Source: Hydrogenoanaerobacterium sp032017025 (GTDB lineage: Bacteria > Bacillota > Clostridia > Oscillospirales > Ruminococcaceae). From it: a stretch of 64,000 nucleotides of DNA. The notes beneath the pieces were generated by a model. That model was not told where the DNA came from and made no database searches. It saw only the letters and a list, made by a program, of their open reading frames with translations. The translations under genes were made by a program, and so were the position numbers. The DNA is taken from positions 334,086 to 398,085 of the forward strand of contig NZ_DALZQO010000001.1 of assembly GCF_032017025.1 (NCBI RefSeq). The letters are read 5' to 3'. Below are positions 57,325-64,000 of the stretch, one piece after another (positions within the stretch are counted from its first letter, which is position 1; each line of letters begins with the position of its first letter).

Positions 57325-57849
57325 ATGGGTAATTTCTCAGATTATATTATACCTATTGTTATGTGCAGTATATTAATATACGGATTGTACCGAAATGTAG
57401 ATATTTTTGGAAGCTTTTTGGATGGCGCGAAAGAAGGGCTGATGACCTCACTGCGGATTATGCCGGCTTTGGTAGCTCTGATGACTGCTGTAGGCATGTT
57501 CAAAGCGTCGGGTGCGTTGGATGTGCTGACCCATTTTCTATCCCCGCTGGCGTCTGTACTACATCTGCCGCGTGAAGTAATTCCCCTTGCCATCCTTCGG
57601 CCAATTTCCGGCAGCGGAGCCATGGCAATCTTTCAGGATATTCTTAAAAGCCACGGTGCCGACACGCTGATCGGACGAGTTGCCAGTGTTATGCAGGGCT
57701 CCACCGAAACAACATTTTACACCATTGCCGTGTATTATGGTGCCACTAAGGTGAGCAAAACACGGCACACTCTGCCCTCGGCACTCACAGGCGATTTTGT
57801 GGGCTTCATAATGAGCGCAATTACCGTACAGCTGCTCTTCTACCGTTAA
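57325..57849 (+). CDS. spmB: Spore maturation protein B (SpmB)
   Basis: Partner of SpmA in spore core dehydration. About five hydrophobic segments; signatures are DGAKEGLMTSLRIMPALVAL, LRPISGSGAMAIF and VMQGSTETTFYTIAVYYGA. Length 174 is normal. The ribosome site GAAAGGAC precedes the ATG. A terminator follows within 30 nt. Expression is expected in sporulation, but no clear sporulation-sigma promoter could be picked by eye. Confidence 0.96.
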   Translation: MGNFSDYIIPIVMCSILIYGLYRNVDIFGSFLDGAKEGLMTSLRIMPALVALMTAVGMFKASGALDVLTHFLSPLASVLHLPREVIPLAILRPISGSGAMAIFQDILKSHGADTLIGRVASVMQGSTETTFYTIAVYYGATKVSKTRHTLPSALTGDFVGFIMSAITVQLLFYR

Positions 57850-57876
57850 GATATTTGCTCCCTATAAGATTGCCGC

Positions 57877-57912
57877 AAAAAAGACACACAACAACAGTTG
57901 CGTGTCTTTTTT
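57877..57912. terminator. Bidirectional terminator between spmB and the ferredoxin gene
   Basis: Arms AAAAAAGACACACAAC (57877-57892) and GTTGCGTGTCTTTTTT (57897-57912) with one mismatch, loop AACA. Confidence 0.87.
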
Positions 57913-57933
57913 TAGCAAACATCTTAACGTAAA

Positions 57934-58104
57934 TTATGCCTGTTGGGGAGCTCCAACGGGGCAAACACCTTCGCATGCGCCACAGTCGATGCAGGTATCA
58001 GCGTCGATTACGTACTTGCTGTCACCAGCAGAAATAGCGGATACGGGACATTCAGCCTCGCATGCACCACAGTTCAGACACTCGTCATTAATTACATATG
58101 CCAT
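57934..58104 (-). CDS. 2[4Fe-4S] ferredoxin
   Basis: A 56-residue protein, MAYVINDECLNCGACEAECP in its first half and CIDCGACEGVCP in its second, so both clusters have the CxxCxxCxxxCP pattern of clostridial ferredoxins. It carries electrons for fermentative and hydrogenase-type reactions in anaerobes. GGAGG lies 9 nt before the ATG. It is monocistronic, between terminators and ricT. Confidence 0.95.
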   Translation of the reverse strand: MAYVINDECLNCGACEAECPVSAISAGDSKYVIDADTCIDCGACEGVCPVGAPQQA

Positions 58105-58219
58105 AATTGTTACACCTCCATAAAAGTTTCAAATTCATTGTACCACAGATCACAAATTTTGCAACCTTATTTGTGCAATTATTCTACAGCAAACGACAAT
58201 TTGTTGAAACCTTAACAAT

Positions 58220-59086
58220 CTACCGGTCTTCCAAATCTTTGAGCGCAGCAGCCTCCGAATTATCTACACGGATCTGTGCATCACGAATAACCTTGACCTG
58301 ATCTTTGTTAAATAGGCGGGCGGCGCCATCGGATTTTTCAATCTTCACTTTGAGCATACCGGTGAGCAGGTTCACCTCTACTACCGTACCTCGGCCATCC
58401 GGAGTGCTGACAAACGCACCCTGCTTGGGGGTACGACGCAACAGATCTTCATATGCCTCCTGCTCATATTTTAAGCAGCACATCAGTCTGCCGCAAGTGC
58501 CGGAAATTTTGGTGGGATTCAGAGATAAGCCCTGCTCTTTTGCCATCTTGATGGAAACCGGCTGAAATTCACCCAAAAAGGTGGAACAGCAAAACGGTTT
58601 GCCGCAAATACCAAGCCCGCCGAGCATCTTTGCCTCATCTCGCACACCAATCTGGCGCAGTTCTATGCGGGTGCGGAACACCGATGCCAGATCTTTTACC
58701 AAATCACGGAAATCAACCCTGCCATCCGCAGTAAAATAAAACAAAATTTTGTTGTTGTCAAAGGTATATTCCACATCTACAAGTTTCATATCAAGCTTGT
58801 GCGCAGCAATTTTACTTTCGCAAATTGAAAACGCTTGTTTCTCGCGCTGCTTGTTGCGTTCTACTTGACCGAGATCTTCTTTGTTGGCAATGCGAATCAC
58901 CTTTTTCAGTGGTTTTACTATTTCGCTGTCGCTTACCTGTCGGTTTGGCATTGCTACCTCGCCGCACTCTACGCCGCGCGCAGTTTCAACAATTACACGC
59001 TGTGCAAGTTCCATTTCTTGCCCATCAGGGTCAAAATAATAGACCTTGCCGACATTTTTAAATCTTACGCCAATTACTTCAGCCAT
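58220..59086 (-). CDS. ricT: RicT (YaaT), PSP1-domain regulator
   Basis: Part of the RicAFT complex that in B. subtilis governs RNase Y-dependent RNA processing, competence and sporulation. The N-terminal beta domain starts MAEVIGVRFKNVGKVYYFDP. The PSP1 core has IELRQIGVRDEAKMLGGLG and CGKPFCCSTFLGEF, then GTCGRLMCCLKYE; the cysteines fit the iron-sulfur ligands of Ric proteins. Start at 59086 has AAGGAGG 6 nt upstream. Length 288 is usual. ricA and ricF are not seen here. Confidence 0.95.
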   Translation of the reverse strand: MAEVIGVRFKNVGKVYYFDPDGQEMELAQRVIVETARGVECGEVAMPNRQVSDSEIVKPLKKVIRIANKEDLGQVERNKQREKQAFSICESKIAAHKLDMKLVDVEYTFDNNKILFYFTADGRVDFRDLVKDLASVFRTRIELRQIGVRDEAKMLGGLGICGKPFCCSTFLGEFQPVSIKMAKEQGLSLNPTKISGTCGRLMCCLKYEQEAYEDLLRRTPKQGAFVSTPDGRGTVVEVNLLTGMLKVKIEKSDGAARLFNKDQVKVIRDAQIRVDNSEAAALKDLEDR

Positions 59087-59204
59087 TTGCTTCCTCCTTG
59101 GGTATGCCCCCACAGGCAATACGGGCAGAGCTTATCCTAGAATAGGATATCTGCCGCGAACGGTGGGTGACTACGATTTGTTAGCGGGTATGTCCCACTT
59201 CATT

Positions 59205-60188
59205 CTATCTCAGTGCACTTTTTATTTGAGAGCATAGCCACACTGATGCGAGCGGATAACCCATGTTTTGCTCCATCATGCGCAGCATTTTTTCTATTAT
59301 ATCAATAATTCGTCTGCACTGCAATGCAGAGATATAGTTATCCAGTGTATTTTGTACCTCTACGGCAGTTTTGGGGGCGCCATACTTGCGTTTCATAATT
59401 TCGATAAAGGCCGACTTCACCCGTTTGATGCACGCTGTAAATCCGTCCTTATCGTTTTCAAATACGGCAAGCTCTGCCAGTAGGTCATATTCGGTGCCAC
59501 GCACCGCCGCATGTGTAATTTTTTTGGCAGATTCTATAATCTGGGCGAAGCGCTCATCCTGAAAGCTTGCTACCGCTTTGCCGATGTTCCCCTCAAACAC
59601 CTCTGACGCAAGCTGATATTCCTGCTCGCTGTGGTCGGGGGCCAGAGTACGCAGCGCTGCGATGCAAGCCTCAATCGGAGGATTCTCGATGCGCAGCATG
59701 GTCACACGCGAAACAATGGTTTCAAGCAGGCGCGAGTGATTGTCGCAGGTTAGGATAAACATAACACCCTTCGGTGGCTCTTCCAGCACTTTAAGAAGAG
59801 CATTTTGTGCCTGCACCGTCATATTCTGTGCATCTGCCAAAATATAAACCTTACGCTCTGCTTCGTTGGGCTTAACATGCGCCGAGGAACGAATATCACG
59901 GATGGCATCGACATTGACATTTTTTGCTGAGACCCCCCCATCAATAAGCATAATGTCGGGGTGTACACCCTCCGCCGCCTTTTTACAGTGGCGGCAGGTG
60001 CCGCATGGGCTGTCGGTGTCCGAGCAGACCGCCGCAGCGGCAATCAGCCTCGCAAACGTTTTTTTACCGCTTCCGCTTTCGCCCTCTAAAAGTACCGCAT
60101 GCGGCAAACGCCCGTCTTTCCATCCCAAGACGAGCGTTGTTTTCGCTTTATCGTTGCCATAAAATGAATTTAACAATTGGTTCTCCAT
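59205..60188 (-). CDS. holB: DNA polymerase III delta' subunit HolB
   Basis: Clamp-loader subunit. AAA+ domain with P-loop LEGESGSGKKTFAR at about 34-47, a zinc module (C-SDTDSP-C-GT-C-RH-C) at about 54-67, EAERKVYILADAQNMT and LLKVLEEPPKGVMFIL (sensor and SRC-like region). Length 327 is normal. It lies 11 nt after darA and before ricT, the order seen in Bacillus. A hairpin without U-run at 59124-59155 lies between holB and ricT. Confidence 0.94.
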   Translation of the reverse strand: MENQLLNSFYGNDKAKTTLVLGWKDGRLPHAVLLEGESGSGKKTFARLIAAAAVCSDTDSPCGTCRHCKKAAEGVHPDIMLIDGGVSAKNVNVDAIRDIRSSAHVKPNEAERKVYILADAQNMTVQAQNALLKVLEEPPKGVMFILTCDNHSRLLETIVSRVTMLRIENPPIEACIAALRTLAPDHSEQEYQLASEVFEGNIGKAVASFQDERFAQIIESAKKITHAAVRGTEYDLLAELAVFENDKDGFTACIKRVKSAFIEIMKRKYGAPKTAVEVQNTLDNYISALQCRRIIDIIEKMLRMMEQNMGYPLASVWLCSQIKSALR

Positions 60189-60199
60189 TCTAAAGGAAC

Positions 60200-60523
60200 T
60201 TACAATTTTGCAAACTTCTCTACATCCAAAACAAAGATGGTGGCACCACCAACCGTGACCTCAACAGGGAACGAGGTGCACATGCCAACCCCATAAGATG
60301 CGGAGGATGGAACCATTTGCTTGCGCTTTTTGCTGTAGGTACCAACAATGTCGATAACCGTGTCTACTTTTTCATCATCGGTACCGATGATGAAGGTGGT
60401 GTTACCGCTCATCAGAAAACCGCCGGTGGTGGCAAGCTTGGTAACCGAGAAGCCGGCCTTGGTGAGCTCTGAAGAAACGATTGCACCGTCGTCACTGGAT
60501 ACAATGGCAAGAATGAGTTTCAT
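60200..60523 (-). CDS. darA: Cyclic-di-AMP receptor DarA/PstA (PII-like)
   Basis: Small trimeric PII-like protein that binds c-di-AMP. MKLILAIVSSDDGAIVSSEL at the start, the binding T-loop region KLATTGGFLMSGNTTFIIG, and the central GTYSKKRKQM with GGATIFVLDVEKF at the end match the family. Length 107 is exact. Sits upstream of holB as yaaQ does in B. subtilis, where yaaR lies between them; yaaR is missing here. Confidence 0.95.
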   Translation of the reverse strand: MKLILAIVSSDDGAIVSSELTKAGFSVTKLATTGGFLMSGNTTFIIGTDDEKVDTVIDIVGTYSKKRKQMVPSSASYGVGMCTSFPVEVTVGGATIFVLDVEKFAKL

Positions 60524-60590
60524 AAAAATACCTCCTTATGGATTCAATCATCTGCAACAAGATTGTAATGAATATTACTAAATCCTATTA

Positions 60591-61952
60591 TTATAATACC
60601 ACTTTTATACAACAAATTCCACATGTTTTTAAAAGTTTAACGGCATCTTGATCAATTTTTTCCCCCGGCATTACAACCGGGATACCCGGCGGGCAGGGGC
60701 AGACCATTGCAGAGGCGATGCGACCTATGCTGTTTTCTACCGGCACCATTTCACTGGGTGCAAAAACAGCGCTGCGCAGCGTCATAGCCGGCTGCAGCCG
60801 CGGAACTTCTTGCGCTGGTGCCGCATCCTGTACAGACGGCAGATCCCAAGCGTTTAAAAATTTTTCAACCCTACGGTAATCGCCGCCGAGGTTCTCAGGG
60901 CTTGCCATCAGTACTGCCCACACATCGCTCACATATTCGGGCTCGATGCCCCATAAACGCAGGCGTTCACCGAATTCGGCACCCGATATCCCCCAGTTGT
61001 AAACCGAAAGCACCAGCTTTGTGTAGTCGCGTGTACCGGCTTTTGCCTCCAGTAACACAAACCCCTTGTTCTCTGCCATCTGCTCCAGCGCACGGATGCG
61101 AGCACACACTGCGTCAAACTCCGCCTGCACCTCGCCCTTTTCAATATAGCCGATGCAGCGGTCGCAGGACAGCATAATCAAATAGCTGGGGCTGGTTGAA
61201 CCGAACAGCGACATGCGCTGCTTGGCAGCCGGTATGTAGCGCTCATTTGCAATGTGCAGCAACGCGCCGCCCGTCAGCACGGGCATTGTTTTGTGCAGCG
61301 AATCACAGCACAGATCCGCACCTAAGTCGATCGGGTGCAGGCTGGGCTTGCGAAACTTCAGATGTGAGCCATGGGAGTTATCTACCAGCAGCGGTACGCG
61401 GTAGGCCCTGCAAATTTTTGCAATTCCCTCTACATCGCTGAGAATACCAAAATAATCGGGGGTGGTGATGTATACAGCGCAGACATCGGTGTTGTTTTGC
61501 AGCTGGGCACGAATATCTTCGGGGCTAAGCCTGCCACCCATGCCGCAGCCCGCACTCTGGTCGGGGTAAACCCATATCGGGCTCAGCCCCAACAGTGCCA
61601 TTGCACTTACCGCAGAGGTATGCAGGTTACGCCCTGCAATCACTTTACCGCCCTCTTTGGCGACAAGCGCCAGCATTGTTTGAATACACAACGTTGCGCC
61701 GCCTGCCGAAAGGAGAGTACGTTTAGCTCCATAAATGCGTGCAAAGGCTTCTTCCGTTTCACGAATGGCGCCATGTGCTTCATATAAGCTGTCTGCACCC
61801 TGTACCTCGGTAATATCATACCGGTAGGCTTCGCTGAACCGGTCAGGCTCACGGTGCATCAAAAAACCCTTATGCCCGGGCATGTGAAAACGTGCGGCAT
61901 CCCGCTTAATATATTCGTTTACCGCTTTCAACAGCGGCGTTTGCTTTTCCAT
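60591..61952 (-). CDS. Orn/Lys/Arg decarboxylase-type PLP enzyme (YaaO-like)
   Basis: Fold-type I PLP enzyme of the ornithine/lysine/arginine decarboxylase major domain. FHMPGHKGF near the N-terminus, LLVDNSHGSHL (Asp-x-x-His), and the Schiff-base lysine in CDSLHKTMPVLTGGALLHI are clear. A short C-terminal domain follows, with PCPPGIPVVMPGE (family signature). Length 453 is the YaaO/SpeA-short size rather than the 700-residue inducible type. Likely substrate arginine or lysine; not decidable. It precedes darA, as yaaO does in Bacillus. Confidence 0.93.
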   Translation of the reverse strand: MEKQTPLLKAVNEYIKRDAARFHMPGHKGFLMHREPDRFSEAYRYDITEVQGADSLYEAHGAIRETEEAFARIYGAKRTLLSAGGATLCIQTMLALVAKEGGKVIAGRNLHTSAVSAMALLGLSPIWVYPDQSAGCGMGGRLSPEDIRAQLQNNTDVCAVYITTPDYFGILSDVEGIAKICRAYRVPLLVDNSHGSHLKFRKPSLHPIDLGADLCCDSLHKTMPVLTGGALLHIANERYIPAAKQRMSLFGSTSPSYLIMLSCDRCIGYIEKGEVQAEFDAVCARIRALEQMAENKGFVLLEAKAGTRDYTKLVLSVYNWGISGAEFGERLRLWGIEPEYVSDVWAVLMASPENLGGDYRRVEKFLNAWDLPSVQDAAPAQEVPRLQPAMTLRSAVFAPSEMVPVENSIGRIASAMVCPCPPGIPVVMPGEKIDQDAVKLLKTCGICCIKVVL

Positions 61953-61956
61953 GTCT

Positions 61957-63012
61957 CTATTTATTACCTTTCAACATACGCTTGAATTTATTCAGTTTCT
62001 CTTTTGCTTCAATGGCAACGTCTGTCATTTTATAGGCAAAGGGCCTGTATACAAAGTTAAATTCGCCAATCAACTCGTCGAGCTGCCCGTTAAACCCCTT
62101 TTTAAAGCGGTACAAGCCGTACATGGGGCTGCTCTCGTCAAGAATACCCGAAACGCCCTGAAAATCGTATACCGAGCAACCGGTAGAGATTGCCCAGCGA
62201 ATCATCTCCCACTGGACAAGATAGTTTGGCATAACATTGCGGTAGACGTTGTCCGACGCACCATACACGTAGCAGGTTTTGCCCGCGTAGTTGGTGGTGA
62301 TAGCGCCCGAAATCGGTTTACCCTCGTAAAACGCCATATACATACGTACATGCTCGCCCAATGCGTCGAGCATGCGGGCAAAATAGGCTTTGGGGCGTAC
62401 ATTAAACCCGTCGCGTTCGCCGGTAGTCTGCATTATGCGCACAAAGTCGTCAAGATACTCCTGCCCTACCACGCGCACCTCTACCCCGTGCTTTTGAGCT
62501 ACGCGGATATTGTAGCGGGTTTTCTGCGTAAGAGAGGCCAGTATCTCCTCCTCCGTTTTGCCCGCAATGTAAAGGCGATAGTTAAAGCGCGCCTGTATCG
62601 TTTCGAAGCCCTCGGGCCCTGCAAAATGCTCAAAGCCCATCTCTTTTGCAATCTTCATAAATTCGGTGTCTGTAATCAACGTATCGGGGTCCATCTTGAA
62701 CAGATGAGCTTTATACCGTTTTGCCAGCTCGTCAACACCGTGTTTTAAATCTGCAAGTACGGCTTTGTCGTGCAAGTCACACACAGGGCCGCGCGGAGAA
62801 TATAAAAATGAGGTGCCGATAAACGGAATCTTCTGAATGAGTACCGCACACGCACCCACGATTTTACCCACGGCATTGCGCGATACCACCACCTCGTAAC
62901 CCCAGTTGTTTTTTACATCATGCCACTTGACCGATTGCGTGAAGCAGCTTTGCGGATGGGTGGACGCAAATGCCTCATATTCGTTATATTGATCTTTGGA
63001 CAGTATCTCCAA
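61957..63012 (-). CDS. FemX/FemAB-type peptidoglycan bridge aminoacyltransferase
   Basis: Non-ribosomal peptidyltransferase family that adds an amino acid from aminoacyl-tRNA to lipid II or stem peptide. Two GNAT-like halves: the first with CFTQSVKWHDVKNNWGYE, the second with NVRPKAYFARMLDALGEH and YQ-type YDFQGVSG and LYRFKKGFNG, a typical Fem signature near the C-terminus. Length 351 lacks the coiled-coil arm of FemA, fitting the FemX/MurM-small or BacA-like group. It lies 4 nt before the decarboxylase gene. Confidence 0.9.
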   Translation of the reverse strand: MEILSKDQYNEYEAFASTHPQSCFTQSVKWHDVKNNWGYEVVVSRNAVGKIVGACAVLIQKIPFIGTSFLYSPRGPVCDLHDKAVLADLKHGVDELAKRYKAHLFKMDPDTLITDTEFMKIAKEMGFEHFAGPEGFETIQARFNYRLYIAGKTEEEILASLTQKTRYNIRVAQKHGVEVRVVGQEYLDDFVRIMQTTGERDGFNVRPKAYFARMLDALGEHVRMYMAFYEGKPISGAITTNYAGKTCYVYGASDNVYRNVMPNYLVQWEMIRWAISTGCSVYDFQGVSGILDESSPMYGLYRFKKGFNGQLDELIGEFNFVYRPFAYKMTDVAIEAKEKLNKFKRMLKGNK

Positions 63013-63066
63013 AAATTTTCACTCCAATCCTTTGCTAAGCCTATTAAATAGCTATTATACCACATT

Positions 63067-63882
63067 CTACCGTACTTGTGAATGCCCGTCCGTAAGCTGC
63101 AGATTGCGCTCAAGAACCCCCGCACCGCGCCAACCGAATGCACGTGTTTTACACAAAGCGTACAAATTTTCCTCTGTTAGTGTATGCACAATGTCACGGT
63201 AAAATTCTTCCAGAGGGGTAAGTTTGGGGCTGCGGTTGTACGGGCAGATGTCGGTACAGATGTCGCACCCCCACACAAAGCCGCCCTGTTTAATCGTCTG
63301 CTGCTCAAAGGCGGTGAGTTCGCCCTTTTTCTGTGTGATGTGCGAGCGGCATTTCGCTGTGTCAATCGCACCTCGTTCTCCAATGGCGCCATTTGGGCAC
63401 GCGTTTTGGCAAAGGTTGCACCTACCGCAGTTTTTGCGCGACGGGCTTGCGGCGGGCAACTCAAGCGTCGTGATAATCTCGCCGATGAAGCAATACGAGC
63501 CGTAGCCCTCAGTTATGAGTTGACCGTTTTTACCAATAAACCCAAGCCCCGCCAAATAACCTGCCTGCACCTCACGTACAGGGCTGCTGTCAACAAAGCT
63601 TTCAAAACTGTGCTCGGGGAACGCCTTTCGCAGGGCCTCAGCTGCTTTTTCCAGCAACGCGCGGGTTAGCAGGTGGTAATCATCTACAATCGCATAGCGT
63701 GAGAGATTACGGGTGGGGAAATCGCCCACATAATACGGGAACAAACATACAAGTACACTTTTGGCACCACCCGGCAGACGATTCGCCGCGCGGCACGGCA
63801 GCAGCGGTAAAACAGCATCAAAGCTGCACACGCCAAAGCAGGGAACCCCCGCCTGAGTAATGATTTGTTTTATTTGCTCCAC
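63067..63882 (-). CDS. Epoxyqueuosine reductase QueG-like protein, short form
   Basis: Corrinoid- and iron-sulfur-dependent reductase family whose classical member reduces epoxyqueuosine in tRNA. VDSSPVREVQAGYLAGLGFIG (catalytic Asp, about 112) and two 4Fe-4S motifs, CGRCNLCQNACP and CDICTDICPYNR, are intact. Length 271 lacks the C-terminal HEAT-like tRNA-binding part of full QueG (about 380). Start is GTG at 63882 with GGGGGAA upstream. The corrinoid link fits a B12-producing genome. The substrate could be tRNA or a different corrinoid-dependent reduction. Confidence 0.88.
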   Translation of the reverse strand: MEQIKQIITQAGVPCFGVCSFDAVLPLLPCRAANRLPGGAKSVLVCLFPYYVGDFPTRNLSRYAIVDDYHLLTRALLEKAAEALRKAFPEHSFESFVDSSPVREVQAGYLAGLGFIGKNGQLITEGYGSYCFIGEIITTLELPAASPSRKNCGRCNLCQNACPNGAIGERGAIDTAKCRSHITQKKGELTAFEQQTIKQGGFVWGCDICTDICPYNRSPKLTPLEEFYRDIVHTLTEENLYALCKTRAFGWRGAGVLERNLQLTDGHSQVR

Positions 63883-63919
63883 CGCAGTTCCCCCTTTTTA
63901 ATCAACAAGCCTTAGTAAT

Positions 63920-63947
63920 ATTGTACCTTGTTTTAAACAAATAGCAA
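63920..63947 (-). promoter_or_regulatory. Possible promoter of the queG-like gene
   Basis: Minus strand: TTGCTA (63942-63947), 16-bp spacer, TACAAT (63920-63925), about 38 nt before the GTG. Confidence 0.4.
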
Positions 63948-63954
63948 GTCAAGA

Positions 63955-64000
63955 CCACCCCTAAAAGGGGTGGCTTGCACGAGCCCTATAAGGGCTTAAT
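63955..64000. repeat. Hairpin-rich repeat, cut by the window end
   Basis: Perfect stem CCACCCCT-AAA-AGGGGTGG (63955-63973) and a second stem AGCCCT-ATA-AGGGCT (63982... to 63996), joined by GGCTTGCA. The 11-mer GGTGGCTTGCA also occurs at 30597-30607 in the repeat block. It may be the start of a mobile or REP-like element; only its first 46 bases are visible. Confidence 0.55.

Overview
The window looks like chromosome of a spore-forming anaerobic Bacillota, class Clostridia (an Oscillospirales/Ruminococcaceae-type genome would fit, but the exact taxon cannot be read from the sequence). The reasons are the early-cobalt (anaerobic) cobalamin route, the spore maturation pair spmA-spmB, a ricT/holB/darA neighbourhood like that of Bacillus subtilis, an AbrB-type regulator with a Spo0A-like box, a small 2[4Fe-4S] ferredoxin, strong AGGAGG-type ribosome sites and many intrinsic terminators. 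No tRNA, rRNA, CRISPR, transposase or phage gene was seen.

Region 1 (1-27.4 kb): after the 3' part of a MATE transporter comes one minus-strand operon of 27 genes, read from 27.4 kb down to a bidirectional terminator at 1.14-1.17 kb. It starts at a near-consensus promoter and a cobalamin riboswitch, then encodes cobalt uptake (cbiMNQO), corrin-ring synthesis (cbiD, L, F, G, H, J, ET, C), the tetrapyrrole precursor enzymes (hemA, hemC, cobA-hemD, hemB, hemL), the amidases cbiA and cbiP, and nucleotide-loop assembly (cobT, cobU, cobS, a short cobU paralogue, cobC, cbiB, cobD). A phosphoglycerate-mutase-like enzyme sits between cobD and cbiP. Many junctions are 4-nt start/stop overlaps. A dedicated cobaltochelatase (cbiK/cbiX) and a corrinoid adenosyltransferase are not in the window.

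Region 2 (27.5-34.9 kb): a patatin-like lipase, a D,D-carboxypeptidase, a cyclophilin, a PTS Enzyme I fragment ending at a domain boundary, three small poorly known genes and a D-lactate dehydrogenase-like protein. Two 84-bp copies of a structured intergenic repeat lie here. One supplies the patatin stop codon; the other belongs to a repeat block that may carry the cyclophilin promoter.

Region 3 (35.0-42.2 kb): a six-gene minus-strand envelope cluster: serine hydrolase, CapA-like lipoprotein, exported PIG-L-type deacetylase, GT2-GtrA glycosyltransferase, phosphodiester glycosidase and a membrane-anchored protein. It follows a good promoter with a 22-bp palindrome at the expected start of transcription.

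Region 4 (42.2-53.3 kb): transaldolase, aldose epimerase, a CcdA-thioredoxin fusion, a lipoprotein cyclophilin, prmC with a DUF1385 gene, a two-component system beside a lipoprotein with calcium-loop-like repeats, and an XRE regulator.

Region 5 (53.3-64 kb): a histidine phosphatase, leuB, a DUF975 protein, the AbrB-like regulator, spmA-spmB, ferredoxin, then the minus-strand run queG-like, femX-like, yaaO-like decarboxylase, darA, holB and ricT, which ties replication, c-di-AMP sensing and cell-envelope functions together. The last 50 bases are the start of another hairpin-rich repeat that runs off the window.
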